Shown here in pieces: positions 23,916-31,724 of a stretch of 64,000 bases of DNA. The notes beneath the pieces were generated by a model, which searched no databases, was not told where the DNA came from, and was given only the letters and a program-made list of their open reading frames with translations. The DNA comes from a candidate division WOR-1 bacterium RIFOXYB2_FULL_46_45. Its GTDB lineage: Bacteria; Margulisbacteria; WOR-1; XYC2-FULL-46-14. Numbering within the stretch: the stretch's first letter is position 1; each line of letters begins with the position of its first letter. The stretch spans positions 474,109 to 538,108 of the forward strand of contig MEUE01000003.1 of NCBI GenBank assembly GCA_001771585.1. Direction: 5' to 3'. Made by a program: the position numbers and the translations under genes.

Positions 23916-25280
23916 AAGGGCATCTTTAATATTCGAAACGGTATCTATTCTTATATTTGAACTCTTAACCTGCACGGCGTTCCCTTTGGGGATAATAATT
24001 TTCTTAAAGCCAAGCTTTTCGGCCTCCTGAACGCGGGCTTCAATTTGCGAAACCGCCCGGACTTCGGAAGTCAAGCCGACTTCGCCGACAAACAGAGTGT
24101 CGGGAGGGACAATTTTCTTTTTGTAAGACGAGGCGATCGCCACCGCCACCGCCAAATCGGCCGCCGGCTCATCAATTGAAACCCCGCCGGCGACATTGAC
24201 ATAAATATCTTCGGAACTTAATTTCATGTTTAAGCGGTTTTCCAAAATCGCCGCGACCATTGAAACACGATTGTAATCAAGTCCGACGGTGGTGCGGCGG
24301 GGAACCGCCATTTTGGTAAAAGATACTAATGCTTGAATTTCTAAAAGCAATGGGCGGCTCCCTTCTATAACGGCAGTAACAACCGAACCGGGCTGACCGA
24401 CCGGCCGCTCCGATAAAAAGACTTCTGACGGATTCAAAACCGGAACCAGACCTTCTTTCTTCATTTCAAAGATCCCGACTTCATGGACCGAACCGAAACG
24501 GTTTTTTACCCCGCGCAAGATTCGAAACTGCCGGTGCCGCTCCCCTTCAAAATATAAAACCGTATCAACCATGTGCTCAAGAATCCTGGGACCGGCCAAA
24601 TTCCCCTCTTTTGTAACATGGCCGACAACAAAAGTCGCGATATGTAAACTCTTCGCCAGCTGGACCAGATACGCCCCGCTCTCCCGAACCTGCGAAACCG
24701 ATCCGGCGGCGGAAGTTAAATCTTCACGATAGATCGTTTGGATTGAATCAATAATTGTAATGGTCGGTTTTAAATCAACCATTGCTTCTTCAATCGCGGC
24801 AATATTGGTTTCAGGAAAAAACTTGATATTGGGCGAGAGCGCCTTTAATCTTTCGGCTCTCATCCTGACCTGTTTTGCCGATTCTTCGCCGGAGACATAG
24901 AGGACCGGAGCTTTAATTAAATTTGCCAGCTGGAGCATCAGTGTCGATTTTCCGATCCCCGGATCTCCGCCGACCAGAACGACCGATCCCGGAACAATCC
25001 CTCCTCCCAACACCCGATCCAACTCGTCCAATCCGGTCTTTATCCGATCCTCCGCATCAAATTTAATATCCTTAATGTTTATCGGCTTATTTTGAACATT
25101 TGAATTTAGAGTTTTAGATTTGTTTAGAGTTTCGGATTTCGTGCTTCGGATTTGCTCTTCAGAGAGCGTGTTCCATTCCCCGCAAGACCCGCATTGCCCC
25201 GCCCACTTAGGAAAATCTTGTCCGCAGGATCCGCAGACAAAAACAGTTTCACTCTTCACTTTCGGCAGCCCTGGCATCAA
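23895..25280 (-). CDS. radA: DNA repair protein RadA (Sms)
   Basis: RecA-like helicase that extends strand invasion in recombination. 461 aa. N-terminal zinc finger CGSCGQDFPKWAGQCGSCGEW, Walker A GGDPGIGKSTLMLQ, the RadA KNRFG motif (GVKNRFGSVHEVGIFEM) and the C-terminal Lon-like domain (ILENRLNMKLSSEDIYVNVA, GEVGLTSEVRAVSQIEARV). The start overlaps clpC by 32 bases, as in the clpC-radA order of Firmicutes. Its last four codons lie within the direct repeat copied from hisS. Confidence 0.96.
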   Translation of the reverse strand: MMPGLPKVKSETVFVCGSCGQDFPKWAGQCGSCGEWNTLSEEQIRSTKSETLNKSKTLNSNVQNKPINIKDIKFDAEDRIKTGLDELDRVLGGGIVPGSVVLVGGDPGIGKSTLMLQLANLIKAPVLYVSGEESAKQVRMRAERLKALSPNIKFFPETNIAAIEEAMVDLKPTITIIDSIQTIYREDLTSAAGSVSQVRESGAYLVQLAKSLHIATFVVGHVTKEGNLAGPRILEHMVDTVLYFEGERHRQFRILRGVKNRFGSVHEVGIFEMKKEGLVPVLNPSEVFLSERPVGQPGSVVTAVIEGSRPLLLEIQALVSFTKMAVPRRTTVGLDYNRVSMVAAILENRLNMKLSSEDIYVNVAGGVSIDEPAADLAVAVAIASSYKKKIVPPDTLFVGEVGLTSEVRAVSQIEARVQEAEKLGFKKIIIPKGNAVQVKSSNIRIDTVSNIKDALYAIISA

Positions 25281-27510
25281 ACATCAGCAGATCCCCGCTG
25301 ACGCTCGCGTCTATTTCGGAACCGAAAGGAAGCTTTCCCAGCAAAACCTTTTCCGAAAGAGGGTCTTCCACAAAATCTTCCAGAGCGCGGCGAAGCGGAC
25401 GGGCCCCGAACTTGGGATCGTAGGCTTTTTCAACCAGGAAATCCCGCGGTTTTTTCTTGAGCTTCAAGCTTAACCCTTTTTCTTCCAGCCGCTTGTTCAG
25501 GTCCGCGAGCATTATGTTGACAATCGCGGAGAGGTCTTCTTTTGAAAGTGCCTTAAAAACAATCGTCTCGTCAATGCGGTTTAAAAATTCCGGACGGAAT
25601 TGTTTTTTTATTTCGTCCAGTACCGTCTTTTTCATCTTGTCGTAGGTTGAAGAAGCGCTTTCGGTGCCGACAAAGCCCATCGTCGATTCTTTCTGGATCA
25701 GCTCCGCTCCGGCGTTTGAAGTCATAATGATAACCGTGTTCCTGAAATCAACTTTCCGACCTTCGGAATCGGTTAGGTGTCCGTCTTCCATGATCTGCAA
25801 AAGAGTGTTTAAGACATCCCGATGCGCCTTTTCCACTTCGTCAAAAAGGACGACAGAATGCGGACGGCGACGGACCGGCTCGGTCAACTGCCCCCCCTCC
25901 CCATGGCCAACATAGCCGGGAGGAGAGCCCATCAGGCGCGAAACGGTGTGCTGTTCAAGATATTCGGACATGTCAACCCGAACAATCGCGTCCATGTCGC
26001 CAAACAAAAACTCGGCCAATCGTTTGGCCAATTCGGTCTTGCCGACGCCGGAGGGACCGAGGAATAAAAAAGAGCCGATCGGACGGCGCGGATCTTTCAG
26101 TCCGGCCCTTGAACGACGGATCGATTTTGCGATCGCCGCAATCGCCTCATCCTGTCCAACCAATCTTTTTTTAAGGGTCTCTTCCATCTTCAGCAGGCGT
26201 TCGGTCTCTTCGGAGGTGAGCTGGGTCACCGGGATTCCGGTTACTCCGGCCACCACCTCCGCGATCGTCTCCGCGTTCACCTCTTTTTTTCCGGAATTTT
26301 TCAGCATCACGCGGGAAGAGGCCTCGTCCAGAAGGTCGATCGCCTTGTCCGGAAGACGCCGCTCGGAAATATAACGGTCGGAAAGCCGCGCCGCGGAGAC
26401 CAGCGCGTCGTCGGTGATCTTCACTTTGTGAAAATCCTCATAGCGCCCCTTGAGCCCTTTGAGAATTTCCATCGTATCGGCCACGTTCGGCTCTTCTACC
26501 ATAACTTGCTGAAAACGGCGCTCCAACGCCGGATCGGATTCGATCCGTTTGCGGTATTCGTCCATGGTGGTGGCGCCGATACATTGGAATTCTCCCCGCG
26601 CCAGGACCGGTTTTAGTATATTTGCGGCATCCATCGCCCCTTCTGCCGCGCCGGCGCCGATTAGCGTGTGCAGTTCGTCGATAAAAAGGACGACGTTCTG
26701 CGCTTTTTTAACTTCGTCCATTATTTTTTTGAGGCGCTCTTCAAATTCGCCGCGATAGCGGGTCCCGGCAATCAAAAGCCCGAGATCAAGGGTCACAACC
26801 CTCTTCCCGACAAGTGGTTGAGGAACATTTTGCGCAATAATTCTTTGGGCGATTCCTTCGACAATCGCCGTCTTGCCGACTCCGGCTTCGCCGATTAGGA
26901 CCGGATTATTTTTTTTGCGGCGGGAGAGAATCTGGATCACCCTTTCGATCTCTCTTCCCCGTCCGATTACCGGGTCCATCTTTTTGGAAGCGGCCAGAAG
27001 GGTTAAATCGCGGCTGAAATTATCGAGGACCGGCGTCGCGCTCTTTTGCTGCGGCTTGGCCATCTTCATCGCCTGTTCCGCCATCACCGCGACAATGCGG
27101 CTTTTGAACAGATGGAAATCAATCCCAAACTGGGAGATAACCGCGCCGGTGATCCCGGTCCCTTCCCTCATCATCCCCAAAAACAGATGTTCGACTCCAA
27201 TGTAGCTGTGCCCCAGCCCGCGCGCCTCCTCCCATGCCAGTTCGATCACCCGTTTAATCTGCTGGTTAAAAGGGAGCTCGTTGGATTGTCCCTGCCGGTG
27301 GCCAAAACTAATCTGTTGTTCGATGGTCTCTTTGATGTCGGGGATTGCCACTTTAAAAGATTCGAGGACGCCGATCACGCGCGGATCTTTTTCGCGGAGG
27401 ATGCCAAGAAAGAGATGTTCGGCGCCGACAAAATTACAGCCGGACCTGATGGCCTCTTCCTGCGCCGCCATGATTACCCTGATCGCCGGTTCCGAAAAGC
27501 GTTCGAACAT
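25249..27510 (-). CDS. clpC: ClpC-family AAA+ unfoldase lacking the middle domain
   Basis: 753 aa, against about 810 for typical ClpC. N domain with two Clp-N repeats ([33 protein letters not shown] and [12 protein letters not shown]), first AAA domain Walker [14 protein letters not shown], second [16 protein letters not shown]. The ClpP-docking loop keeps MGFVG. Between the AAA modules [20 protein letters not shown] goes straight to [16 protein letters not shown]: the UVR-containing M domain, needed in ClpC for MecA/McsB control, is missing. Sequence is ClpC-like but architecture is that of ClpA. TGC-TATACT 6 nt before the ATG suggests a leaderless mRNA. Confidence 0.92.
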   Translation of the reverse strand: MFERFSEPAIRVIMAAQEEAIRSGCNFVGAEHLFLGILREKDPRVIGVLESFKVAIPDIKETIEQQISFGHRQGQSNELPFNQQIKRVIELAWEEARGLGHSYIGVEHLFLGMMREGTGITGAVISQFGIDFHLFKSRIVAVMAEQAMKMAKPQQKSATPVLDNFSRDLTLLAASKKMDPVIGRGREIERVIQILSRRKKNNPVLIGEAGVGKTAIVEGIAQRIIAQNVPQPLVGKRVVTLDLGLLIAGTRYRGEFEERLKKIMDEVKKAQNVVLFIDELHTLIGAGAAEGAMDAANILKPVLARGEFQCIGATTMDEYRKRIESDPALERRFQQVMVEEPNVADTMEILKGLKGRYEDFHKVKITDDALVSAARLSDRYISERRLPDKAIDLLDEASSRVMLKNSGKKEVNAETIAEVVAGVTGIPVTQLTSEETERLLKMEETLKKRLVGQDEAIAAIAKSIRRSRAGLKDPRRPIGSFLFLGPSGVGKTELAKRLAEFLFGDMDAIVRVDMSEYLEQHTVSRLMGSPPGYVGHGEGGQLTEPVRRRPHSVVLFDEVEKAHRDVLNTLLQIMEDGHLTDSEGRKVDFRNTVIIMTSNAGAELIQKESTMGFVGTESASSTYDKMKKTVLDEIKKQFRPEFLNRIDETIVFKALSKEDLSAIVNIMLADLNKRLEEKGLSLKLKKKPRDFLVEKAYDPKFGARPLRRALEDFVEDPLSEKVLLGKLPFGSEIDASVSGDLLMFDARAAESEE

Positions 27511-27516
27511 GGATTA

Positions 27517-27525
27517 AGTATAGCA
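27517..27525 (-). promoter_or_regulatory. Extended -10 promoter of clpC
   Basis: TGC-TATACT on the minus strand, 6 nt before the ATG at 27510. No Shine-Dalgarno and no good -35 box. Confidence 0.55.
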
Positions 27526-27530
27526 GATTT

Positions 27531-29384
27531 CTAGAGCGGTATATAGACCGTGAAAGCAACCCCTTCTCCGGGATTGTTCTTTATGCGGATGGTCCCATGA
27601 TGCTCCTCAATTACCCTCAAAGTGATCGGAAGCCCCATGCCGGTCCCGTAGGTCTTGCTGGTAAAGAAGGGATCAAAAAGATGGCGCAATTTTCCCTGCG
27701 GGATCCCGCCGCCGGTGTCGGAGATCTTAATCATTATATATGGCTTCTCCTCAATCTTCTCCCCCCAGGTCATTTCGTTGCTGGAAAACGAGCCCGGCTT
27801 CAGATTGAGCGCCATGATATATTCGGTATCGATAAAAATCGTCCCGCTCCCCCGCTCCGCCAGCGCCTCGATCGCGTTCTTGATCACATTGGTAAAGGCC
27901 TGCACCAGCTGGGGGGCATCCCCTTTAAAAAGAGGGACATCGGCAAACTTGGTCTTGAGCGTTATGTTGCGTTTTTTCATCTCCGGCTCAAAAAGAAGGA
28001 CTACATCTTCAATCACCAAATTGATGTCGACATCCTTGATCTCCGCCTGCCAGGGACGTCCGAATTTTAACAGGCTTTCGGCGATATGGTTGATCCGTTC
28101 GATCTCTTTCGGGACGATCTGCGAAAATTTTACGCGAAACTCCGGGTCTTCCCATTTTTTCTCAAGCAGCTGGGTAAAGGTGCGCAAAGAAACAAGCGGG
28201 TTCCTGATCTCATGCGCCATCCCGGTCGCCATGTTCCCCAGCGCGATCAATTTTTCGGAGAGGATCAGGCGGCTTTGGGTATCCTTCAGGTCGGCCACCA
28301 TCCGGTTGTAGGCGTTTGAAAGATCTCCCACTTCGTCAATCGAGCCGGTTGAAATATGGTAGGAGAGATCCCCGCTGGCGATCGCTTCGGTCCCGCGCGC
28401 CAGCTTGCGCAGCGGCTGTTCCAGCGTCACCGCAAAGATGAAGCCGACCAAAATCGTAAACAGCATCCCAAAAACCATATAAAGCAGGGAGTTTAGTTCC
28501 AAAACATCGGGATTTTTTACCGCCAGCGACCGGGTCGTTTCAAATGTAAAAAGATGGACCAGCCCGAAAATCAACAAAACAAAAAGGACAAAACCAAAAA
28601 TCACCTTAAACAAGAGCCGGGTCCTCAAATAGTTGAGCGGATTTAAGGCCAGCTTCGATTTTGGGTCAACTCCCTCCCCCAGAGCCAGGCCGATACAGGC
28701 CATAAAAAAAATAAGTTTTGAAAAAAAGAAAACCGCCCCATCCCCTTCTATCTGGTAAATTTTCATGAAAACAAAAGAAACAATAAATAAAACGCAGGAA
28801 GCGGTGGTATAAAGGGCCAGGATCCTCTCCCCTTTTTCGTGGTGCTCCGTAAAAAACACGTTGATGAAGCTGGCCACCGCCCACAAACCCAGCAGTACGG
28901 TAAAAACAAGCCGCGGCAGGTCAAAAGGCAGAATGAAACCGCCAAAATAATAAAAAATAACTTCGGGCTCCACCGCCAGCCCCTTGAAAATCAAAATCAG
29001 GCGGGAGCCGGCAACCGCGGCAAATAAAGCCAGAAAAAAAACGGAAAAGAAGCCGACCACCCCGGCATCTCCTTTGACCCTTGAGCGGAAATTGATCAGC
29101 AAAAAAATAAAAAAACTTCCGGCAACAAGCGCAAGGGATATCCCCTTCTCAACAAAGATCAGTTCAAAGAACGGCCGCTGGTATTTTACCAGCAGCTGGA
29201 AAAAAACCGAAAAAAGATTGTAGGAGAGCAGGGAAAAGAACAGAAAAAACAAAAGCAGCAGATTTGTTTTTTTGGTCCGAAAAAATTCAAACAAAAAAGA
29301 GATCGATACCCCGGTTAAGATGGCGAAGGTAAAAACCTCTATAAAAACTCCGATGGTCTCAAAAAGGGAAATTGCCGGGCTCAT
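27531..29384 (-). CDS. Membrane sensor histidine kinase with multi-span sensor
   Basis: 617 aa. About eight membrane segments in the first 240 residues, two more around 260-330, then a HAMP domain (LEQPLRKLARGTEAIASGDL), the HisKA phospho-acceptor GMAHEIRNPLVSLRTF (His near 390) and the HATPase domain with NVIKNAIEAL (N box), ISDTGGGIP (G1), FDPFFTSKTYGTGMGLPI (F and G2). NtrB/ZraS-type kinase core. No response regulator is adjacent, so the partner is elsewhere or is the receiver protein at 51148. Its promoter shares the -35 box with that of the SMC gene. The signal sensed is unknown. Confidence 0.93.
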   Translation of the reverse strand: MSPAISLFETIGVFIEVFTFAILTGVSISFLFEFFRTKKTNLLLLFFLFFSLLSYNLFSVFFQLLVKYQRPFFELIFVEKGISLALVAGSFFIFLLINFRSRVKGDAGVVGFFSVFFLALFAAVAGSRLILIFKGLAVEPEVIFYYFGGFILPFDLPRLVFTVLLGLWAVASFINVFFTEHHEKGERILALYTTASCVLFIVSFVFMKIYQIEGDGAVFFFSKLIFFMACIGLALGEGVDPKSKLALNPLNYLRTRLLFKVIFGFVLFVLLIFGLVHLFTFETTRSLAVKNPDVLELNSLLYMVFGMLFTILVGFIFAVTLEQPLRKLARGTEAIASGDLSYHISTGSIDEVGDLSNAYNRMVADLKDTQSRLILSEKLIALGNMATGMAHEIRNPLVSLRTFTQLLEKKWEDPEFRVKFSQIVPKEIERINHIAESLLKFGRPWQAEIKDVDINLVIEDVVLLFEPEMKKRNITLKTKFADVPLFKGDAPQLVQAFTNVIKNAIEALAERGSGTIFIDTEYIMALNLKPGSFSSNEMTWGEKIEEKPYIMIKISDTGGGIPQGKLRHLFDPFFTSKTYGTGMGLPITLRVIEEHHGTIRIKNNPGEGVAFTVYIPL

Positions 29385-29393
29385 TTGAAATTT

Positions 29394-29422
29394 ATTCTAA
29401 CAGAGCGGTCTTATGGTTGCAA
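29394..29422 (-). promoter_or_regulatory. Promoter of the histidine kinase (shares -35 with SMC)
   Basis: On the minus strand TTGCAA (29417-29422), 17-bp spacer, TAGAAT (29394-29399), 9 nt to the ATG at 29384. TTGCAA is self-complementary and is used in the other direction for the SMC gene. Confidence 0.65.
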
Positions 29423-29445
29423 GCAACAATGTAATCGGATATAAT
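29417..29445 (+). promoter_or_regulatory. Promoter of the SMC gene (shares -35 with the kinase)
   Basis: TTGCAA (29417-29422), 17-bp spacer, TATAAT (29440-29445), 8 nt to the ATG at 29454; no Shine-Dalgarno. The exact mirror layout of the kinase promoter about one shared -35 box. Confidence 0.7.
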
Positions 29446-29453
29446 TCCAAAAT

Positions 29454-31724
29454 ATGTTCCTCAAATCACTTGTCCTGCGCGGCTTTAAAACTTTTGCCGA
29501 CAAGACCGTTTTTGAATTCGAACCGAACGGATTGACCGCTATCGTCGGCCCCAACGGCTGCGGCAAGAGCAACACCGTCGACGCCTTCCGCTTTATCCTG
29601 GGCGAAGGGTCGCTCTCGGAAATAAGGGTCAAAGAGCTCTCCGACATAATCTTTGCCGGGACCCAAACCAAAAAACCTCTCTCGATGGGAGAGGTGGCGA
29701 TCACTTTTGACAATTCCGACCACGCGCTTCCGATCGACTTCTCCGAAGTTTCGATAAGAAGAAGGACTTTCCGCGACGGGGCCTCCGATTTTTTGATCAA
29801 CAACAACTCCTGCCGTTTGAAGGATATCCGCGACCTCTTCCTTGACGCCGGCATCTCCGAAGATTCCCTTTCAATTATCGGACAGGGGAAGGTTGACTCG
29901 ATCCTGTCGTCGCAGCCGGAAGAAAGAAGACAGGTCTTTGAAGAGGTGGCGGGGATAAAAAAATACAAACAGCGAAAGGAAGAAGCGGAGAAAAAACTGA
30001 TCTTAGCCGAACAAAATCTCCTGCGGATCTGCGATTTAAAAAACGAGATCGGTGAAAACCTGTCGGTCTTGGAAGAACAGTCCAAAGCGGCGGAAGAATA
30101 CCTGGCGCTTAAAGAAAGCTTCCGCTCGCTTGAAATCGGCATTTCAAAAAAACAGGTGGCGGTTCTGCTTGAAAAGAGCGGACTTTTAAAAGAAGAGATC
30201 GAAAGATTCGAAAAAAGCGAAGACGAACGGCTCAAGAAAGAAAAAATTGTCGGGGCCGAAAAACATTCCCTGAAAGAAAAGATCAAAACGCTCGATTTGG
30301 AGCTTGAAAACGCGCGGATCAAACTCGAAACTTTGCGGGAAAAGGCGGAAACGGAACGCTTTGCGGCAATGATGGAAAAAGAGAACCGCCTGCGCGATCT
30401 CAAAGAGGCGGAACGCTTCCTCGCCTTTGAGATCGGCCAGCTTAAAAACACCAACGGCACAATTGACGCCAAACTTCTTGAGCTCCGCAAAAAAACGGAG
30501 CGGGCCGGCGTTGAGGCAATGGACATTCTCCCCGAGCTCAAAGAATTTGTGGCTCTTTCCGAAAAGCTTTTTTCAATCTCGCGAAGTTTGATAAAGGGCC
30601 TGCACCAGAAAGAAATTGAAGACCATTCCAAAAGCAGCCGGCTCCTTGATATCCTAAACGCCGAGATCGTGGAATTTACGGAACAAAAGCAAAACAACGA
30701 AAACGCGCTAAGACAGAAAGAGGCGGAGATGAAGGCGGCCGCCGAAAAATTAAATGCCGAACAGCCCTCCCCTCCATTGGTGAACCTGGCCATACAGGAA
30801 GAACAGGCCAAACTGCAGGAAAAAATAGTGGAGCTAAAAAAAGAAAAAGAACAATGCGCCGACAATATCGAATTTTTGGAATCAAGAGGGGAAACCCCGG
30901 AAGAGGCGGCGGCGCGGGAATTCCATCTTAAAAACAAACTGCTGCTCGCCAAGACCGAAGGGGAGCTCTCGCAGGTTACCGAAAGAATCTTTGCCGAATA
31001 TAACCTGACCGTTTCCGATCTGATGCAAATTGAGACCGAGATTCCGAATGTGGGAGCGGCCAAAAAAGAAACGCTCCGTTTAAAATCCCGCATGCTGGAG
31101 TTGGAACCGGTAAACTTAATCGCCATTGAAGAATATAAACAATCCACCGGTCGGTTCCGGCTAATCAACGAACAATACGAGGACTTAAACTCGGCCCGCG
31201 AAAACTTAAAAGGGCTGATCGCGGAACTTGACCTCAAGGCCAGGGAAGAGTTCTTGAGGAAAATGGAGATTATCTCCGCGCACTTTAAGCAAATTTTTAC
31301 CGAGCTTTTTCCGGGAGGGGAAGCCAAGATTGAACTGGCGCTGTCCGAAAACAGCAATCCGCTTGAAGCCGGGATCGAAATTTCAACCTGTCCCGGCGGG
31401 AGAAAATGGCTGCCGCTGCAGGCGCTTTCCGGCGGGGAGCGGGCGTTAACCGCGATCGCGATCCTTTTTGCGTTTTTGAAAACTAACCCCAGCCCCTTTT
31501 GCATTTTGGACGAGGTTGACGCGCCGCTTGACGACGCCAATATCGACCGTTTTACAAAATATTTAAAAGAGATGGCCAAAGTAACGCAGATGATGATCAT
31601 CACCCACAACAAGCACACCATGAAGGCGGCCGACACCATTTACGGAATCACCATGGAAGAGGCCGGCGTCTCCAAACTGCTCTCAATGAAGATGAACAAA
31701 CTGGCCGCCGAAACGGTGGCATGA
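29454..31724 (+). CDS. Minimal SMC-family ATPase without recognisable hinge
   Basis: 756 aa, against about 1150-1200 for bacterial SMC. Both head halves are complete and SMC-like: FKTFADKTVFEFEPNGLTAI, Walker A VGPNGCGKSN, SIIGQGKVDSIL, EEVAGIKKYKQRK at the N side; EPVNLIAIEEY, signature LSGGERALTAIA, Walker B FCILDEVDAPLDDAN and IITHNKHTM at the C side. Only about 385 residues lie between, nearly all coiled coil. The Gly-rich SMC hinge is absent, as is a Rad50 CxxC hook; residues 340-400 (GVEAMDILPELKEFVALSEK...) break the coil and may form a small turn. One unbroken frame. ATGA overlap with the next gene; no scpA/scpB nearby. Confidence 0.88.
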   Translation: MFLKSLVLRGFKTFADKTVFEFEPNGLTAIVGPNGCGKSNTVDAFRFILGEGSLSEIRVKELSDIIFAGTQTKKPLSMGEVAITFDNSDHALPIDFSEVSIRRRTFRDGASDFLINNNSCRLKDIRDLFLDAGISEDSLSIIGQGKVDSILSSQPEERRQVFEEVAGIKKYKQRKEEAEKKLILAEQNLLRICDLKNEIGENLSVLEEQSKAAEEYLALKESFRSLEIGISKKQVAVLLEKSGLLKEEIERFEKSEDERLKKEKIVGAEKHSLKEKIKTLDLELENARIKLETLREKAETERFAAMMEKENRLRDLKEAERFLAFEIGQLKNTNGTIDAKLLELRKKTERAGVEAMDILPELKEFVALSEKLFSISRSLIKGLHQKEIEDHSKSSRLLDILNAEIVEFTEQKQNNENALRQKEAEMKAAAEKLNAEQPSPPLVNLAIQEEQAKLQEKIVELKKEKEQCADNIEFLESRGETPEEAAAREFHLKNKLLLAKTEGELSQVTERIFAEYNLTVSDLMQIETEIPNVGAAKKETLRLKSRMLELEPVNLIAIEEYKQSTGRFRLINEQYEDLNSARENLKGLIAELDLKAREEFLRKMEIISAHFKQIFTELFPGGEAKIELALSENSNPLEAGIEISTCPGGRKWLPLQALSGGERALTAIAILFAFLKTNPSPFCILDEVDAPLDDANIDRFTKYLKEMAKVTQMMIITHNKHTMKAADTIYGITMEEAGVSKLLSMKMNKLAAETVA

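Noticed and set aside
29411-31639. A 742-aa open frame antisense to the SMC gene
   Set aside because: It is Ser/Phe-rich, has no domain, and arises from the codon bias of the strongly supported SMC gene on the plus strand.
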